The notes beneath the pieces were generated by a model, which worked only from the letters and a program-made list of their open reading frames with translations, had not been told where the DNA came from and did no database searches. Source: a bacterium (GTDB lineage: Bacteria > Armatimonadota > Zipacnadia > Zipacnadales > UBA11051). From it: 64,000 nt of DNA. The stretch spans positions 1 to 64,000 of the forward strand of contig JAJFUB010000043.1 in assembly GCA_021372615.1 (NCBI GenBank). The letters are read 5' to 3'. The stretch's first letter is position 1. The number at the start of each line of letters is the position of its first letter. The translations under genes were made by a program, and so were the position numbers. Positions 26,001-33,903 of the stretch are shown here, in pieces.

Positions 26001-27154
26001 GGGTATTCGCGGAACAGGTCGTAGCCGCAGCGCCGCAGCCGCTCGGCCACCTCCACCAGCCTCCCGGCCACGGCCGAGGAGTAGCCAATGGCGCCCTCGC
26101 ACGGGAAGCCGTCGCGGTAGGTGCAGTTGAGGATCAGCTCCTCCAGTGAGTTGTCGCCGCCGTTGTTGATGATCCACTCAATGGCCTGCTTGGTCGTGAC
26201 GCCGTCGGCCGGGTCGTTGTTGTCCCACGCCAGCGCCCAGTCGGCGAAGGCCAACTGGTGGTCGCACTCGTTCGACCAGTACATGTCAGTGCTGAGCTCG
26301 GTCCTGGCGATGGTCTGCATGAACCGCTGCTCGATCTGCCGGCGGACGGGAGCGTCCGCACGCGGGGGCAGGTCGGTCTTGGTCTTGATGAAGTCGCGCA
26401 GGGCCTGGTCGTTGTCCTGCTTTAGGTACGGGAAGAGGCGATCGTAGGCCGTGGACATCGGCGTGACGACGCTCTGGTTCTCCCAGCACCACGGGAGGAT
26501 CATCCCCCCGATGTTGCCCTGGGTGCCCTGCTCGCCGTACTTCATCTTCGGGTACTGCTCGGCCAGCGCGCAAAGCAGCACGGCCGCCTTGTGGGCGTAC
26601 TCCGGCTTGCCGGTGGCGAGATAGGCGTTGCTGAAGCCGGTGATCCCGCGCAGCACGTCATACCAGCGCTGGTGGAAGACCCAGTAGCCGACGAAGAAGA
26701 AACGGTTGCCCTTGGCGTCCACCCAGCCCGTGCCGTCGTCGGGGTAGTCGCCGGTCAGCAGCGACTTGTCCTTCATCCCGCCCTTGAGGTACGCGCCGAA
26801 GTCGTTGCTGGGATAGGTCTCTCCGCCCACAGGACACTTGACCTGCCAGGGCTTGTCGGCCGAGTACAGCCACGGGTAGAAGCCCCCGCCAACGCGGAAG
26901 ACCTCCTTGCCGTGGACGGGGCAGCCGACGTCCGTCGGGCCCAGGAACACTGCCCGCCGCAGCGACGCGGGCGGCACGTAGTCCCACAGCTCCTCATCCG
27001 TCGCGTTCTCCAGGCCGACAGGGACCTGGGGCGTCTGCGGCAGGGCGGCCTTCACGGCCTCGGCTTCCTGGGGCGTCAGCAGCGACACCCCTTCCTTGGC
27101 GCACAGCGGCGTGGCCAGCACGCACAACAGCACGAGCATTGCCCAGGGGTTCAT
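23021..27154 (-). CDS. Secreted heparinase II/III-family polysaccharide lyase with C-terminal NPCBM module
   Basis: 1377 residues from the ATG at 27154, preceded by TGAGG; it opens a signal peptide (MNPWAMLVLLCVLATPLCAKE). An alpha/alpha-toroid with repeated W/Y/H-rich helices (about 60-470) is followed by the beta-sandwich of the heparinase II/III family with GGHSHHDRLNIEFLDH (near 505-520), where His residues and a Tyr act in beta-elimination from uronic-acid sugars. After a long beta-rich region (about 560-1200, including GGYILFNEDLSQGV) the protein ends in an NPCBM-type domain (about 1224-1377, starting VYLSDLEPTKAF, with YQKGLMI and AMVGICDD), which binds galactose-like sugars. A palindromic repeat is embedded at residues about 746-754. 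The substrate could be an alginate-, heparin- or ulvan-like polymer; the sequence does not decide. Confidence 0.8.
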   Translation of the reverse strand: MNPWAMLVLLCVLATPLCAKEGVSLLTPQEAEAVKAALPQTPQVPVGLENATDEELWDYVPPASLRRAVFLGPTDVGCPVHGKEVFRVGGGFYPWLYSADKPWQVKCPVGGETYPSNDFGAYLKGGMKDKSLLTGDYPDDGTGWVDAKGNRFFFVGYWVFHQRWYDVLRGITGFSNAYLATGKPEYAHKAAVLLCALAEQYPKMKYGEQGTQGNIGGMILPWCWENQSVVTPMSTAYDRLFPYLKQDNDQALRDFIKTKTDLPPRADAPVRRQIEQRFMQTIARTELSTDMYWSNECDHQLAFADWALAWDNNDPADGVTTKQAIEWIINNGGDNSLEELILNCTYRDGFPCEGAIGYSSAVAGRLVEVAERLRRCGYDLFREYPRLKQIAGCWIDMSLADGHTPSIGDAGSVLGSGRAWNAQMFHLAWDNTHDPKFAQALWMMKNVRYAAYTPDRTAELEQAVKKYGDQPNYRTRNLGGMGLAILESGGPQSPRGVALYYGSPAGGHSHHDRLNIEFLDHRQSMMPDLGYPDQWGAKAQQFTQNSIGHYSVLVDEQGEKDYKAGYLDFIKGSDGVQVVSARAERCFPGTSLYRRETALVDISPESCYLFDVFRVRGGKQHDWCFHLPPVPDWGVEGVTLSEPGKGTLAGEDIPEGGKHDANNGFNWLAHPQRGKPAGEFTFLSQANPPYPELRMTMLSGCADEVIVGDHESPRVRANLPQYMKWLLARRKGEGNLSSAFAAIIDTCGAGAPRSMQQVRRLAVAGGTEPVAAEIKTAAYTDTVISDETGEKPIALPGGGEIQGRWGMVRRDEQGVKQAMLIGGSKLRVGDVSIETAPCWEGAITALDFKANTLDVNVALPPGEALKGEWMVLSNGRHSTCYEIASVAPQGKGSRVQLTEISPMVGKGYVDSIEADKRIIHTDTRWRIFGKDYIWSNDFGPVLGGYILFNEDLSQGVEIEDCKLMPSRAREWWKPEPAWIKVAGKEPFANIFTDKNSDGKIGWWVYDFCPWFGFRITNSVAVKRLGAQAWQLDHQGAQVRLSLPSATALTKLIIRDGSGRAQVLACTHDAKTKRAQVTVPAGLIGPVTIALKSPENLNLADTEPPAVTEIKLDGKTVAAGDIGQLFLPDPPRSIEIKIADKLNRLDPQNTFVQAGEQTVCAGQPGVTLTLDQGNPKQGVLTIEPAKLLDFANRQEGATYGLTASLNDAGVTGAATQLAFRFILSPRIPEGSVYLSDLEPTKAFAHAGVKRNEAYLGGEMRLGGLLYQKGLMICPEVTNGPVNYGEAIYAIPPGKFRVFRAMVGICDDTEAGSVIFSVQLRKQGGEWREAVKSNLMLRSTAPQALTVPLGDADEIRLYTDANGDIGCDHAVFAGARFEP
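24892..24916 (+). repeat. REP-like palindrome inside a coding sequence
   Basis: The 25 bases here are the exact reverse complement of 35936-35960. The core GCGGGGCTCCAGCCCCGC (24898-24915) is an 18-base palindrome with a TCCA centre, the same design as the intergenic 22913-22980 copies. Read in the minus-strand lyase gene it encodes CGAGAPRS, a short Gly/Ala insertion between IIDT and MQQVRRLAV. The reading frame is kept. Confidence 0.8.
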
Positions 27155-27283
27155 GGTCGTGGACCTCACAAGTCGGCAGTCGGGATGTGTCTTGGCGAGA
27201 CGGCCGGCCGATTCCTCCCTGGCCCGGGGCGCGGGCTCGGGCAGGTGCACGCGTCGGGGTGGCCGAACAGGGGCGTGTCCGGG

Positions 27284-27305
27284 GCGGGCTGGAAGCCCGC
27301 ACTAC
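27284..27305 (+). repeat. Third exact copy of the 22-bp REP-like palindrome
   Basis: GCGGGCTGGAAGCCCGC followed by ACTAC is identical to 22959-22980, in the same orientation. It sits in the 185-base spacer between divergent genes, 34 bases upstream of the ATG at 27340, so it would fall in or near the 5' untranslated region of that gene. Unlike the 22913-22980 pair it is a single copy. Confidence 0.85.
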
Positions 27306-27339
27306 CAATGGTCCGGGCGGCGTCCGGAGGAGACTGCAC

Positions 27340-28044
27340 ATGAAGCTCAGGTTCGTGAAGCTGATCTGCGTCGCGCTGTTGCTCGTGATGGCGGCGGGCT
27401 ACGCCGGGGCCGCCGAGCCGCTGGTGGCGCTCACGTTCACCCGCGACGGGTGGGATCCGGCCGCCTGGACGCTGTGCAAGAACCCCACGGTCGAGCACCT
27501 GGGCAAGTGGGTGCAGCGCGACGACTGCATCGAGAACGAGACACCCGCCGACCCGGCCAAGAAGAGCGCGCTGGACCAGACGCTCACCACGATGATCTAC
27601 AACACGAAGTTCGCCGGCAACTGGACCGCGACCGCGAACTTCGAGATCGGCGCGGGATCGGCGCCGGGAATCGTGCTTGTCCAGGACTGGGCCCCCGACG
27701 CGCAGGGCCGCCCGCAGTACGGCGAGTTCTATGAGGTCATCATCTACGAGAAGGGCCTGAACCTGTGGCACCACTTCGCCACCCCGGAGGGCAAGCGCAC
27801 CTGGGAGAAGACGTGCTACGGGAGCTTCGCCCTCCAGCCCGACACGCGCTACACGCTGCAGGTGCGCCGCAAAGGCAAGCATGTGGAGATGTCCGTGACG
27901 CTGGCCGTAGGACACGTTCCTGAAGAGCGCCCGGAGCGCCACGTGGTCGGTGTGCTCATCAACTCGCTGCCCGAGGAGCTGTTCCTGGGCGTCCTGGGCT
28001 GCGAGGGTGTCAGTCGCGTCTATGACTTCGCGGTGGAGCGCTGA
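27340..28044 (+). CDS. Small secreted concanavalin-like (DUF1080/LamG type) beta-sandwich protein
   Basis: 234 residues. The ATG at 27340 has GGAGGAG seven bases upstream and opens a signal peptide (MKLRFVKLICVALLLVMAAGYAGAAE). A longer frame upstream runs through the repeat at 27284-27305 and is not used. The mature part looks like a single jelly roll: NWTATANFEIG, PGIVLVQDWAP, FYEVIIYEKGLNLWHH and RYTLQVRRKGKHVEMSV are alternating strands as in LamG/DUF1080 domains, which bind or act on sugars; no catalytic residues can be named. It starts a run of plus-strand genes: a sugar isomerase-like gene begins seven bases after its stop and a phosphoesterase overlaps that, so an operon is likely. 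Function unknown. Confidence 0.7.
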   Translation: MKLRFVKLICVALLLVMAAGYAGAAEPLVALTFTRDGWDPAAWTLCKNPTVEHLGKWVQRDDCIENETPADPAKKSALDQTLTTMIYNTKFAGNWTATANFEIGAGSAPGIVLVQDWAPDAQGRPQYGEFYEVIIYEKGLNLWHHFATPEGKRTWEKTCYGSFALQPDTRYTLQVRRKGKHVEMSVTLAVGHVPEERPERHVVGVLINSLPEELFLGVLGCEGVSRVYDFAVER

Positions 28045-28051
28045 CCCCGCC

Positions 28052-28849
28052 ATGCTGAGAATCGGCAACATGCTCTGGCGCATCGGCCGTCTGCTGGACG
28101 TCGAGCGCCAGATGGCCTGGACGCAGCGCGCGGGCTTCGACGGGGTGGGCCTGCACGCCAGCGCGGGCACGCCGGGGCACTGGCGCGGGGTCGAGCCCGA
28201 CATCTGCCCACCGGAGGAGCGCGCGCGGCTGCGCGGCCAGCTCGCCGACTTCGCCTTCCTCGAGATCCACTCCCCCTTCGCGATTGACCTGCAGACCGAG
28301 AGCCTGGCGGAGGGGGTGGCGGCCCTGGCGCCGGTGCTCGACTTCGCCCGCGATCTCGGCGCCTGTGTCGTGACCGTCCACGCCCATCTGACCGCAGCCG
28401 AGGGGCCGGGCTGGCGGCAGGCCATGCAGGAGGTGGACGCCCGGGGCGCCGCCGCCAACACGGTGGTCGCGCTGGAGATCACCGAGGGGTTCGAGGCCGT
28501 GCTCGGCTGGGACTTGCCGCACGTCGGCGTGAACCTCGATGTCGGGCACATGGTCCTGCCGGTCAACGGCGTGCCGCTCGGGCGCTACGGGGGTTTCGGC
28601 CCGCTCATCGGTCTGCTCGGGCCAAAGCTCGTGCACCTGCACCTCCACGATGTACGCGGCAGCGTGGACCACATCGAGATCGGCACGGGGGAGATCGCGT
28701 TCGACCGGATCGTCGGGGGGCTGGCAGACATCGGCTACACCGGCACGGCGACCCTGGAGATGAACCCGGACCGCGTGCCCCCCGCGGGCATCCGTCGCAG
28801 CCTGGGCACATTCCGCAGCGCTCTGGGCGCCGGATGGCCCGCGCGATGA
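28052..28849 (+). CDS. Sugar phosphate isomerase/epimerase-like TIM barrel (AP endonuclease 2 family)
   Basis: 265 residues, no signal peptide. The ATG at 28052 is seven bases after the previous stop, with GGTGGAG inside the end of the previous gene. The protein fits the xylose isomerase-like TIM barrel: metal or substrate ligands are the Glu in FLEIHSPF, the His in TVHAHLT, the Glu in VALEITEGFE, Asp/His in NLDVGHM, the His pair in HLHLHDVRG and the final Glu in TATLEMNPD. Such enzymes isomerise or epimerise sugars, keto sugars or inosose; a few are DNA endonucleases, but the HLHDVRG motif and the genomic context favour a sugar. Cytosolic; probably acts on products imported after extracellular cleavage. 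Exact substrate unknown. Its stop overlaps the next start (ATGA), which implies translational coupling. Confidence 0.85.
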   Translation: MLRIGNMLWRIGRLLDVERQMAWTQRAGFDGVGLHASAGTPGHWRGVEPDICPPEERARLRGQLADFAFLEIHSPFAIDLQTESLAEGVAALAPVLDFARDLGACVVTVHAHLTAAEGPGWRQAMQEVDARGAAANTVVALEITEGFEAVLGWDLPHVGVNLDVGHMVLPVNGVPLGRYGGFGPLIGLLGPKLVHLHLHDVRGSVDHIEIGTGEIAFDRIVGGLADIGYTGTATLEMNPDRVPPAGIRRSLGTFRSALGAGWPAR

Positions 28850-29571
28850 AGCGGCTGTGGATTGCCGACGTTCACGCCAACCTGCCGGCCTTCGAGGCTG
28901 TGCTGGACGACGCCGGCCCCGTGGATGAGATCATCTTCCTGGGTGACATCATCGGCTACGGCCCGCACCCGGCGGCGTGTGTGGACCTGCTGAGGGACCG
29001 GCGCCCGCGGGCAGTGCTGGGCAATCACGATGCTGCAGTGCTGGCCCTGCAGGGCGATGCGCGCGCTCAGGGCGGCGCGTTCCACTGGGACCTGTGGACA
29101 CTGCGTCAGCTCAGCGAGGCGCAACTCGCGTTCTTGCAGGCGCTGCCTGAGACGGTGGCCCTGTCGGCCTGCGGGCAGGACGGGCTGGCGCGGCACCAAC
29201 TGCCGGGAGCGCCGTACCTGCACCCGGCGATGCCGGATGACATCCTGGCCGCGCACTGTGGCCCGCTGCCTGCGCCACTGGTGCTGTGTGGGCATTCGCA
29301 CCGCGCGTTGGACCGCAGCATCGCGGGACGCCGGCTCGTGTGCCTGCCGCCGGTGGGCCAGCCGCGCAACGGGGACCCGCGCGCCGGCTACGCGGTCGAG
29401 CAGGCTGGGCGCCTGACGTTCCACTTCACTCCCTACGACGTGGAGCGCGTGGCCGCCGATGTCGCGCGGCTCGGCCTGCCCGAGCCCTTCTGCCAACGCT
29501 GGATCAACTTCGTCCGCACTGCCGCGGATGCGCAATGGTCGCGCGAGTACGTGCCTGACAACGACGCGTGA
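28846..29571 (+). CDS. Calcineurin-like metallophosphoesterase (YfcE/MJ0936 type)
   Basis: 241 residues from the ATG at 28846, which shares ATGA with the previous stop; an in-frame ATG at 28834 would add four residues. I prefer 28846 because members of the family begin a few residues before the first metal motif. All five metal-binding blocks are visible: IADVHAN, FLGDIIGYG, GNHD, AAHCG and GHSHRA. The size matches small bacterial phosphodiesterases and phosphatases. The natural substrate is not known; in the likely operon (beta-sandwich protein, isomerase-like protein, this gene, lyase) it could remove phosphate from a sugar intermediate, but this is inference. Two residues after its stop the ribosome binding site of the following large secreted protein begins. 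Confidence 0.9.
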   Translation: MKRLWIADVHANLPAFEAVLDDAGPVDEIIFLGDIIGYGPHPAACVDLLRDRRPRAVLGNHDAAVLALQGDARAQGGAFHWDLWTLRQLSEAQLAFLQALPETVALSACGQDGLARHQLPGAPYLHPAMPDDILAAHCGPLPAPLVLCGHSHRALDRSIAGRRLVCLPPVGQPRNGDPRAGYAVEQAGRLTFHFTPYDVERVAADVARLGLPEPFCQRWINFVRTAADAQWSREYVPDNDA

Positions 29572-29583
29572 GTGAGGCCGATC

Positions 29584-32500
29584 ATGTCCTGCCCGAACCT
29601 GCTGTGGGTGTGCCCGATGCTGGTGGTGCTGCTGCCGCTGACGCTGGCCGCGGCGGCTGAGCTGCCGGCCCCGCCGCCGGAGAAGACGTACCACCTCACC
29701 GTGCCGCTGGTGCGCGACGGCCAGCCCGTCTGCGCCATCGTCGCGCCACCGGGCGAGGACTGGGCGGCCCTCGCCCGGCAGATCCAGACGGCGCTGAAGC
29801 CGTCCGGCGCGACCGTGCCCATCGTGGCGGCCAAGGGCCTCAAGCCCGAAGAGATCAGCAGCCGCAACCTGATCCTGCTGGGCAACTTCGTCAGCAACCC
29901 GGCCATCGTCCCCATCTACCACCAGCACTACCTGATGTCTGATGACATGTGGCCGGGGCCGGGCGGCTATGAGCTGCGCACGGTGCACGATCCCTTCGGC
30001 ACCGGCACATGCTACGTGGTGGTCGGGGGCAGTGAGGTCGTGGGCGTGGCGGCCGGCGTGCAGGAGCTGGTGGCGCTGCTACCGGCCGGGAAGACCGTGG
30101 AGTTGCCCGTCACGATCAAGATCGAGAGCCAGGGCAAGACGCCGGCGCAGGGCGACCGGAGCGCGGTCCCCGCGCTGGTCAAGAAGATGCAGGGGCTGCA
30201 GTTCCGCGCGGTGGCGGGCCAACTGTCGGCGGCGGGGCTGAGCTACCACGCCACCGGCGACCTGGCCCAGGCCGAGCTGTTCAAGCAGGGGATGCCCGTC
30301 CTCGCGGCGATTGTGGCCAAGATGCCCGCCGTTACCGATGCCCGGGGCTCGGTGCTGCTGCCGACCATCTGGGACCTGGTCGAGGAGGCGCCTGTCTTCA
30401 CCCCCGCCGACCGCACAGCCATCTTCCGCTTCATGTGGGAGTACGCGAACAAGTGCCCGAACGCCAACAGGACCCACCAGCCGGGCGTCAAGCCCGAGGG
30501 TAACAACTGGGACGCCCGCGCCAACTGGTCGGCCGCGCTGTACTTCAAGAAGTACTACCGCCTCGATGTCGCCGGCCTGTGGACCTGGTGCGAGACGTAC
30601 TTCGGCAAGGACGGGCAGGCCCGTTTCTGGAAGACCGCCGAGGACTGCCCCGGCTACGGCTCCATCACCTACCATGACCTGCTGTACTACGCTCTCAACA
30701 AGCCAGACTGGACATGGTTCGAGAACGGCAATCTGCGCCGGACGGCCGACTACGGCCTGGCCATCACCAACAACCTCGGCGCCGTCAGCGGCTTCGGCGA
30801 TACCAGCGACATGACCGGGGCAGGCCACTGGCCCTCGATCATGCTCGCTGCCGCCTGGTACCACCGCGACGGACGCTACCGCTACCAGTACGACTTCATC
30901 CCCCAGAACGGGCTGTCGGCGGGGGAGTACCTGTATACCAACTACCTCGACAACTCCGTCAAGCCTGTCGAGCCAACGGACATGCTCGGCATCAAGGCGG
31001 TGCCGCTGGACAAGTGGATCTACGAGCACCCGCAGGAGGCGCTCAGCTCCGGCACGGCCGCGGACACAGTGCTCAATGCCCAGACGACCGTGCCGCCCTA
31101 CGACAAGTGCTTTGACAAGATCTCCTTCCGCACGGCCTATCGGACCGACGCGCAGTACCTGCTGCTGGGCGGCATCTCACACGGCTACCACTCCCACCCC
31201 ACCGGTAACTCCATCGTCGGCTACACCGACAACGGCAAGTACATGCTCTTCGACAACGGCTACTTCGTGCCCGACACCATCGAGCACAACACGCTGGCCA
31301 TCGTCCGCGACGGCCTGTTCGAGCCGGTGCCGCGCTTCACGACGCTGGAGCAGCGTGTGGACTTCGGCCCGATGGGCCTGTGCCAAACCATGGTCAGCGG
31401 GTACAACGGCACGGACTGGCGCCGCAACATCTTCTGGGCGAAGGAGAACTGGTTCCTGTGCCTCGATGAGGTCGAGGCGAGGGCCGCGGGCGACTTCGGC
31501 CTGACGTGCATCTGGCGCACCATCGGCGACCTGAACCTACAGGCCGACCGCGTCTGCGCCACCCAGCCCGGCGCGCGGTTCTCGCTGCTCAATGCCAGCG
31601 GCGCGCACTTCCGCGTCACCGGCACCACACCACCCACTGCGGACCGCCACGCGATCATGCAGTCGCTCAACCCGAGCCTGGCCGCCGGCCAGAAGGCCTG
31701 CTTCATCAACCTGTTCTACTCGCCCGAGGGCAAAGAGGACTTCCCCTGCGAGGTTGTGCAGGCCGGACCCGGCGCCGCGCTGGTGCATGGGGCCGATGAC
31801 ATCACGTATGCCGGGGTGAGTAGCGCCGGGGACGGCCTCCCGCAGGTCAAGGCGGCGATGTTCGCGGCCAACTCCCAGGGCTTCACCCTCGCCGGCGGAA
31901 CGGCGCTCACCTGGGAGACGCCGTGGTTCAGCGCCACCAAGCCCGTGGACATCAGCGCGCAGATGACCGCCGGTAAGGCCACCGTTCATGCCGCCGAGGC
32001 CACGACAGTCTCGCTCGCGGCGAAGGCCGGCAAGTGCACTCTCGACGGCCGGGAGATCAGGCCCCAGCGGCAGGGCAACATGGCCGTCTTCGCCGTCCCG
32101 GCGGGGACGCACGAACTCACCTTCCCCGCCGACGTGAAGCCGGCCGCTCAGCCCCGTCTGCAGGCCCACTGGCAGCGACTGCTCGCGGCGCACCAGCAGC
32201 GGCTCAAGGCCCTCGCCCAGGCGGGCAGCCAGCCCGAGGGGCTCCGGCAGGTGTGGTCCGCGGATAACGCGCTGCAGACCCCGCGCAGCGTCTTCCACCC
32301 CGTCGGCGCGCCGGCCGATGCGCAGCACATCGCCCCGGACCTGGCCCGCGCGGGCAAGCCGAACGCCTGGACCGAGGGGAGCCGAGGCTGCAGCCCTGCC
32401 GCGGCAATGGATGGCAACCCCGAGTCCTACAGCGCCGTCGGTAGCGGCGCCGCCAACGTCACAGCCCTGCCCAAGGACCTCGGGGTGGAGTGGCAGACGC

Positions 32501-33852
32501 CCCAGACCGTCGCGCAAGTGCGCGTGACCCACTACGACATGAACTACGTCCCTGCGCCGGACGGCCACGACATCCAGGTCTGGGACGGCAAGGACTGGGT
32601 CTCGGTGGATGACACCGTCACCGGAGCGAACACGCCGCTCTGGGTGCACACCTTCGCCCCGGTGAAAACCACGCGCGTGCGCCTGCTGGTCACGAAGTTC
32701 GCCTCGATGCGCACCGCCATCCGCAGCTTCGAGGTCTTCTCCGAGCCGGTGGAGCCCGCGCAGGTCACGGTGCGCGAGCCGCAGACCATCTCCGCGCTGC
32801 AGGCGGCGGACCTGCGCGGCAATGGCCAGATGCAGGTGCTGGTCGCCGCCGGCAAGCGCGTGCGCTGCCTGGACGGCCAGGGCCAGATCGTGTGGGAGAC
32901 GACGCTGCCCGATGCCTGCCTGGACCTGGACACCGGCGACCTGAACAAGGACGGAGTGCGGGAGATCGTCGTGGGCGCGGGCAGCAACCTCTATTGCCTG
33001 GACGCCGCCGGCAAGCAACTGTGGGTGACTGCCTGCCCCAAGGACAAGTACGTCCCCGAGATCGAGCCCCAGCAGGGCCCGTTCCGCGTCGTGCGCTGCG
33101 CCGACATCAACGGCGACGGCTTCGGAGAGGTCATCGCCGGCTCGGGCAACTGGTTCACATACGGCGTCAGCCACGAGGGCAAGGTGCTGTGGGGGACGCT
33201 CAACTGGGCGCACCAGCCGACCTCGATTGCCACGGTGGACCTGGACGGGAAGGGCAAGCTGGCGTCCCTGGTGGGCAACACGTACTGCTCGGCGAACCTG
33301 TTCTCGCCGGAGGGCAAAGTCATCGGCGACGTGCCGGTCGGCTACCATGGGGCGGCCATGGCGGTCGCGGCGGGGGACATGGACGGGGACGGCAAGGCGG
33401 AGCTGATCGCCGGCTCGCGCATCGGGGGCATTCACTGCAAGACGTTCGGGGCCGAGGCGGTCAACTGGAGCCTCGATGCCGGCGCGGAGATCACCGCCAC
33501 GATCCTGACCGACCTCAACGGCGACGGGCGGCCCGAGCTGCTCGTGGCCAGCCGCAACTCGTACGTCATGGCTCTGGACGCCCAGGGCAAGGCGCTGTGG
33601 CGGTGCAACTGCGGCAACCCGGTGCGGGACCTCGCGGTCATGCCGGGCAAGGAGGCGGCCGTCGCGGTGGCGACCGACGCGGGGGCGGTGATCGTGCTGG
33701 ACGCCAAGGGGGAACGCCGGGGCTTCTTCCCCGTCCCGGCCGATGTCACGAAGGTCGTCGCGGCCGACCTCGATGGCGACGGCCAGCCGGAGATCGTCGC
33801 GGGCAGCGCCGACAGCCGCCTGGTCGCGCTCAAGAGCCTGCCGGCGAAGTAG
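29584..33852 (+). CDS. Secreted lyase-like toroid protein fused to F5/8 type C module and FG-GAP/PQQ-like propeller
   Basis: 1422 residues from the ATG at 29584. A GTG at 29572, directly after the previous stop, is in frame, but TGAGG sits six bases before the ATG. Signal peptide: LLWVCPMLVVLLPLTLAAAAE. Residues about 200-500 form a helical toroid with many aromatic residues (NNWDARANWSAALYF, YHDLLYYALN), followed by a beta-sandwich with GGISHGYHSHPTGNS (near 529), as in heparinase II/III-like polysaccharide lyases. An F5/8 type C (discoidin) module follows (about 926-1056, AAAMDGNPESYSAV). The last 360 residues are repeats with calcium-binding loops DLNKDG, DINGDGFG, DMDGDG and DLNGDG, a seven-bladed FG-GAP/PQQ-like propeller. 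The fusion of a lyase with a propeller is unusual. Polymer cleavage is plausible but not proven. Confidence 0.75.
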   Translation: MSCPNLLWVCPMLVVLLPLTLAAAAELPAPPPEKTYHLTVPLVRDGQPVCAIVAPPGEDWAALARQIQTALKPSGATVPIVAAKGLKPEEISSRNLILLGNFVSNPAIVPIYHQHYLMSDDMWPGPGGYELRTVHDPFGTGTCYVVVGGSEVVGVAAGVQELVALLPAGKTVELPVTIKIESQGKTPAQGDRSAVPALVKKMQGLQFRAVAGQLSAAGLSYHATGDLAQAELFKQGMPVLAAIVAKMPAVTDARGSVLLPTIWDLVEEAPVFTPADRTAIFRFMWEYANKCPNANRTHQPGVKPEGNNWDARANWSAALYFKKYYRLDVAGLWTWCETYFGKDGQARFWKTAEDCPGYGSITYHDLLYYALNKPDWTWFENGNLRRTADYGLAITNNLGAVSGFGDTSDMTGAGHWPSIMLAAAWYHRDGRYRYQYDFIPQNGLSAGEYLYTNYLDNSVKPVEPTDMLGIKAVPLDKWIYEHPQEALSSGTAADTVLNAQTTVPPYDKCFDKISFRTAYRTDAQYLLLGGISHGYHSHPTGNSIVGYTDNGKYMLFDNGYFVPDTIEHNTLAIVRDGLFEPVPRFTTLEQRVDFGPMGLCQTMVSGYNGTDWRRNIFWAKENWFLCLDEVEARAAGDFGLTCIWRTIGDLNLQADRVCATQPGARFSLLNASGAHFRVTGTTPPTADRHAIMQSLNPSLAAGQKACFINLFYSPEGKEDFPCEVVQAGPGAALVHGADDITYAGVSSAGDGLPQVKAAMFAANSQGFTLAGGTALTWETPWFSATKPVDISAQMTAGKATVHAAEATTVSLAAKAGKCTLDGREIRPQRQGNMAVFAVPAGTHELTFPADVKPAAQPRLQAHWQRLLAAHQQRLKALAQAGSQPEGLRQVWSADNALQTPRSVFHPVGAPADAQHIAPDLARAGKPNAWTEGSRGCSPAAAMDGNPESYSAVGSGAANVTALPKDLGVEWQTPQTVAQVRVTHYDMNYVPAPDGHDIQVWDGKDWVSVDDTVTGANTPLWVHTFAPVKTTRVRLLVTKFASMRTAIRSFEVFSEPVEPAQVTVREPQTISALQAADLRGNGQMQVLVAAGKRVRCLDGQGQIVWETTLPDACLDLDTGDLNKDGVREIVVGAGSNLYCLDAAGKQLWVTACPKDKYVPEIEPQQGPFRVVRCADINGDGFGEVIAGSGNWFTYGVSHEGKVLWGTLNWAHQPTSIATVDLDGKGKLASLVGNTYCSANLFSPEGKVIGDVPVGYHGAAMAVAAGDMDGDGKAELIAGSRIGGIHCKTFGAEAVNWSLDAGAEITATILTDLNGDGRPELLVASRNSYVMALDAQGKALWRCNCGNPVRDLAVMPGKEAAVAVATDAGAVIVLDAKGERRGFFPVPADVTKVVAADLDGDGQPEIVAGSADSRLVALKSLPAK

Positions 33853-33903
33853 GGCCGACGGGAGGGCATGACGGCGGGGCGCCGGGGCTTCGCGCCGGTT
33901 GTC

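Noticed and set aside
27139-27339. 67-codon N-terminal extension of the small beta-sandwich protein
   Set aside because: It reads through the REP-like palindrome; the ATG at 27340 has an ideal ribosome binding site and signal peptide.
31537-33435. 632-codon minus-strand open frame inside the lyase-propeller gene
   Set aside because: Antisense to conserved FG-GAP repeats; no independent coding signs.
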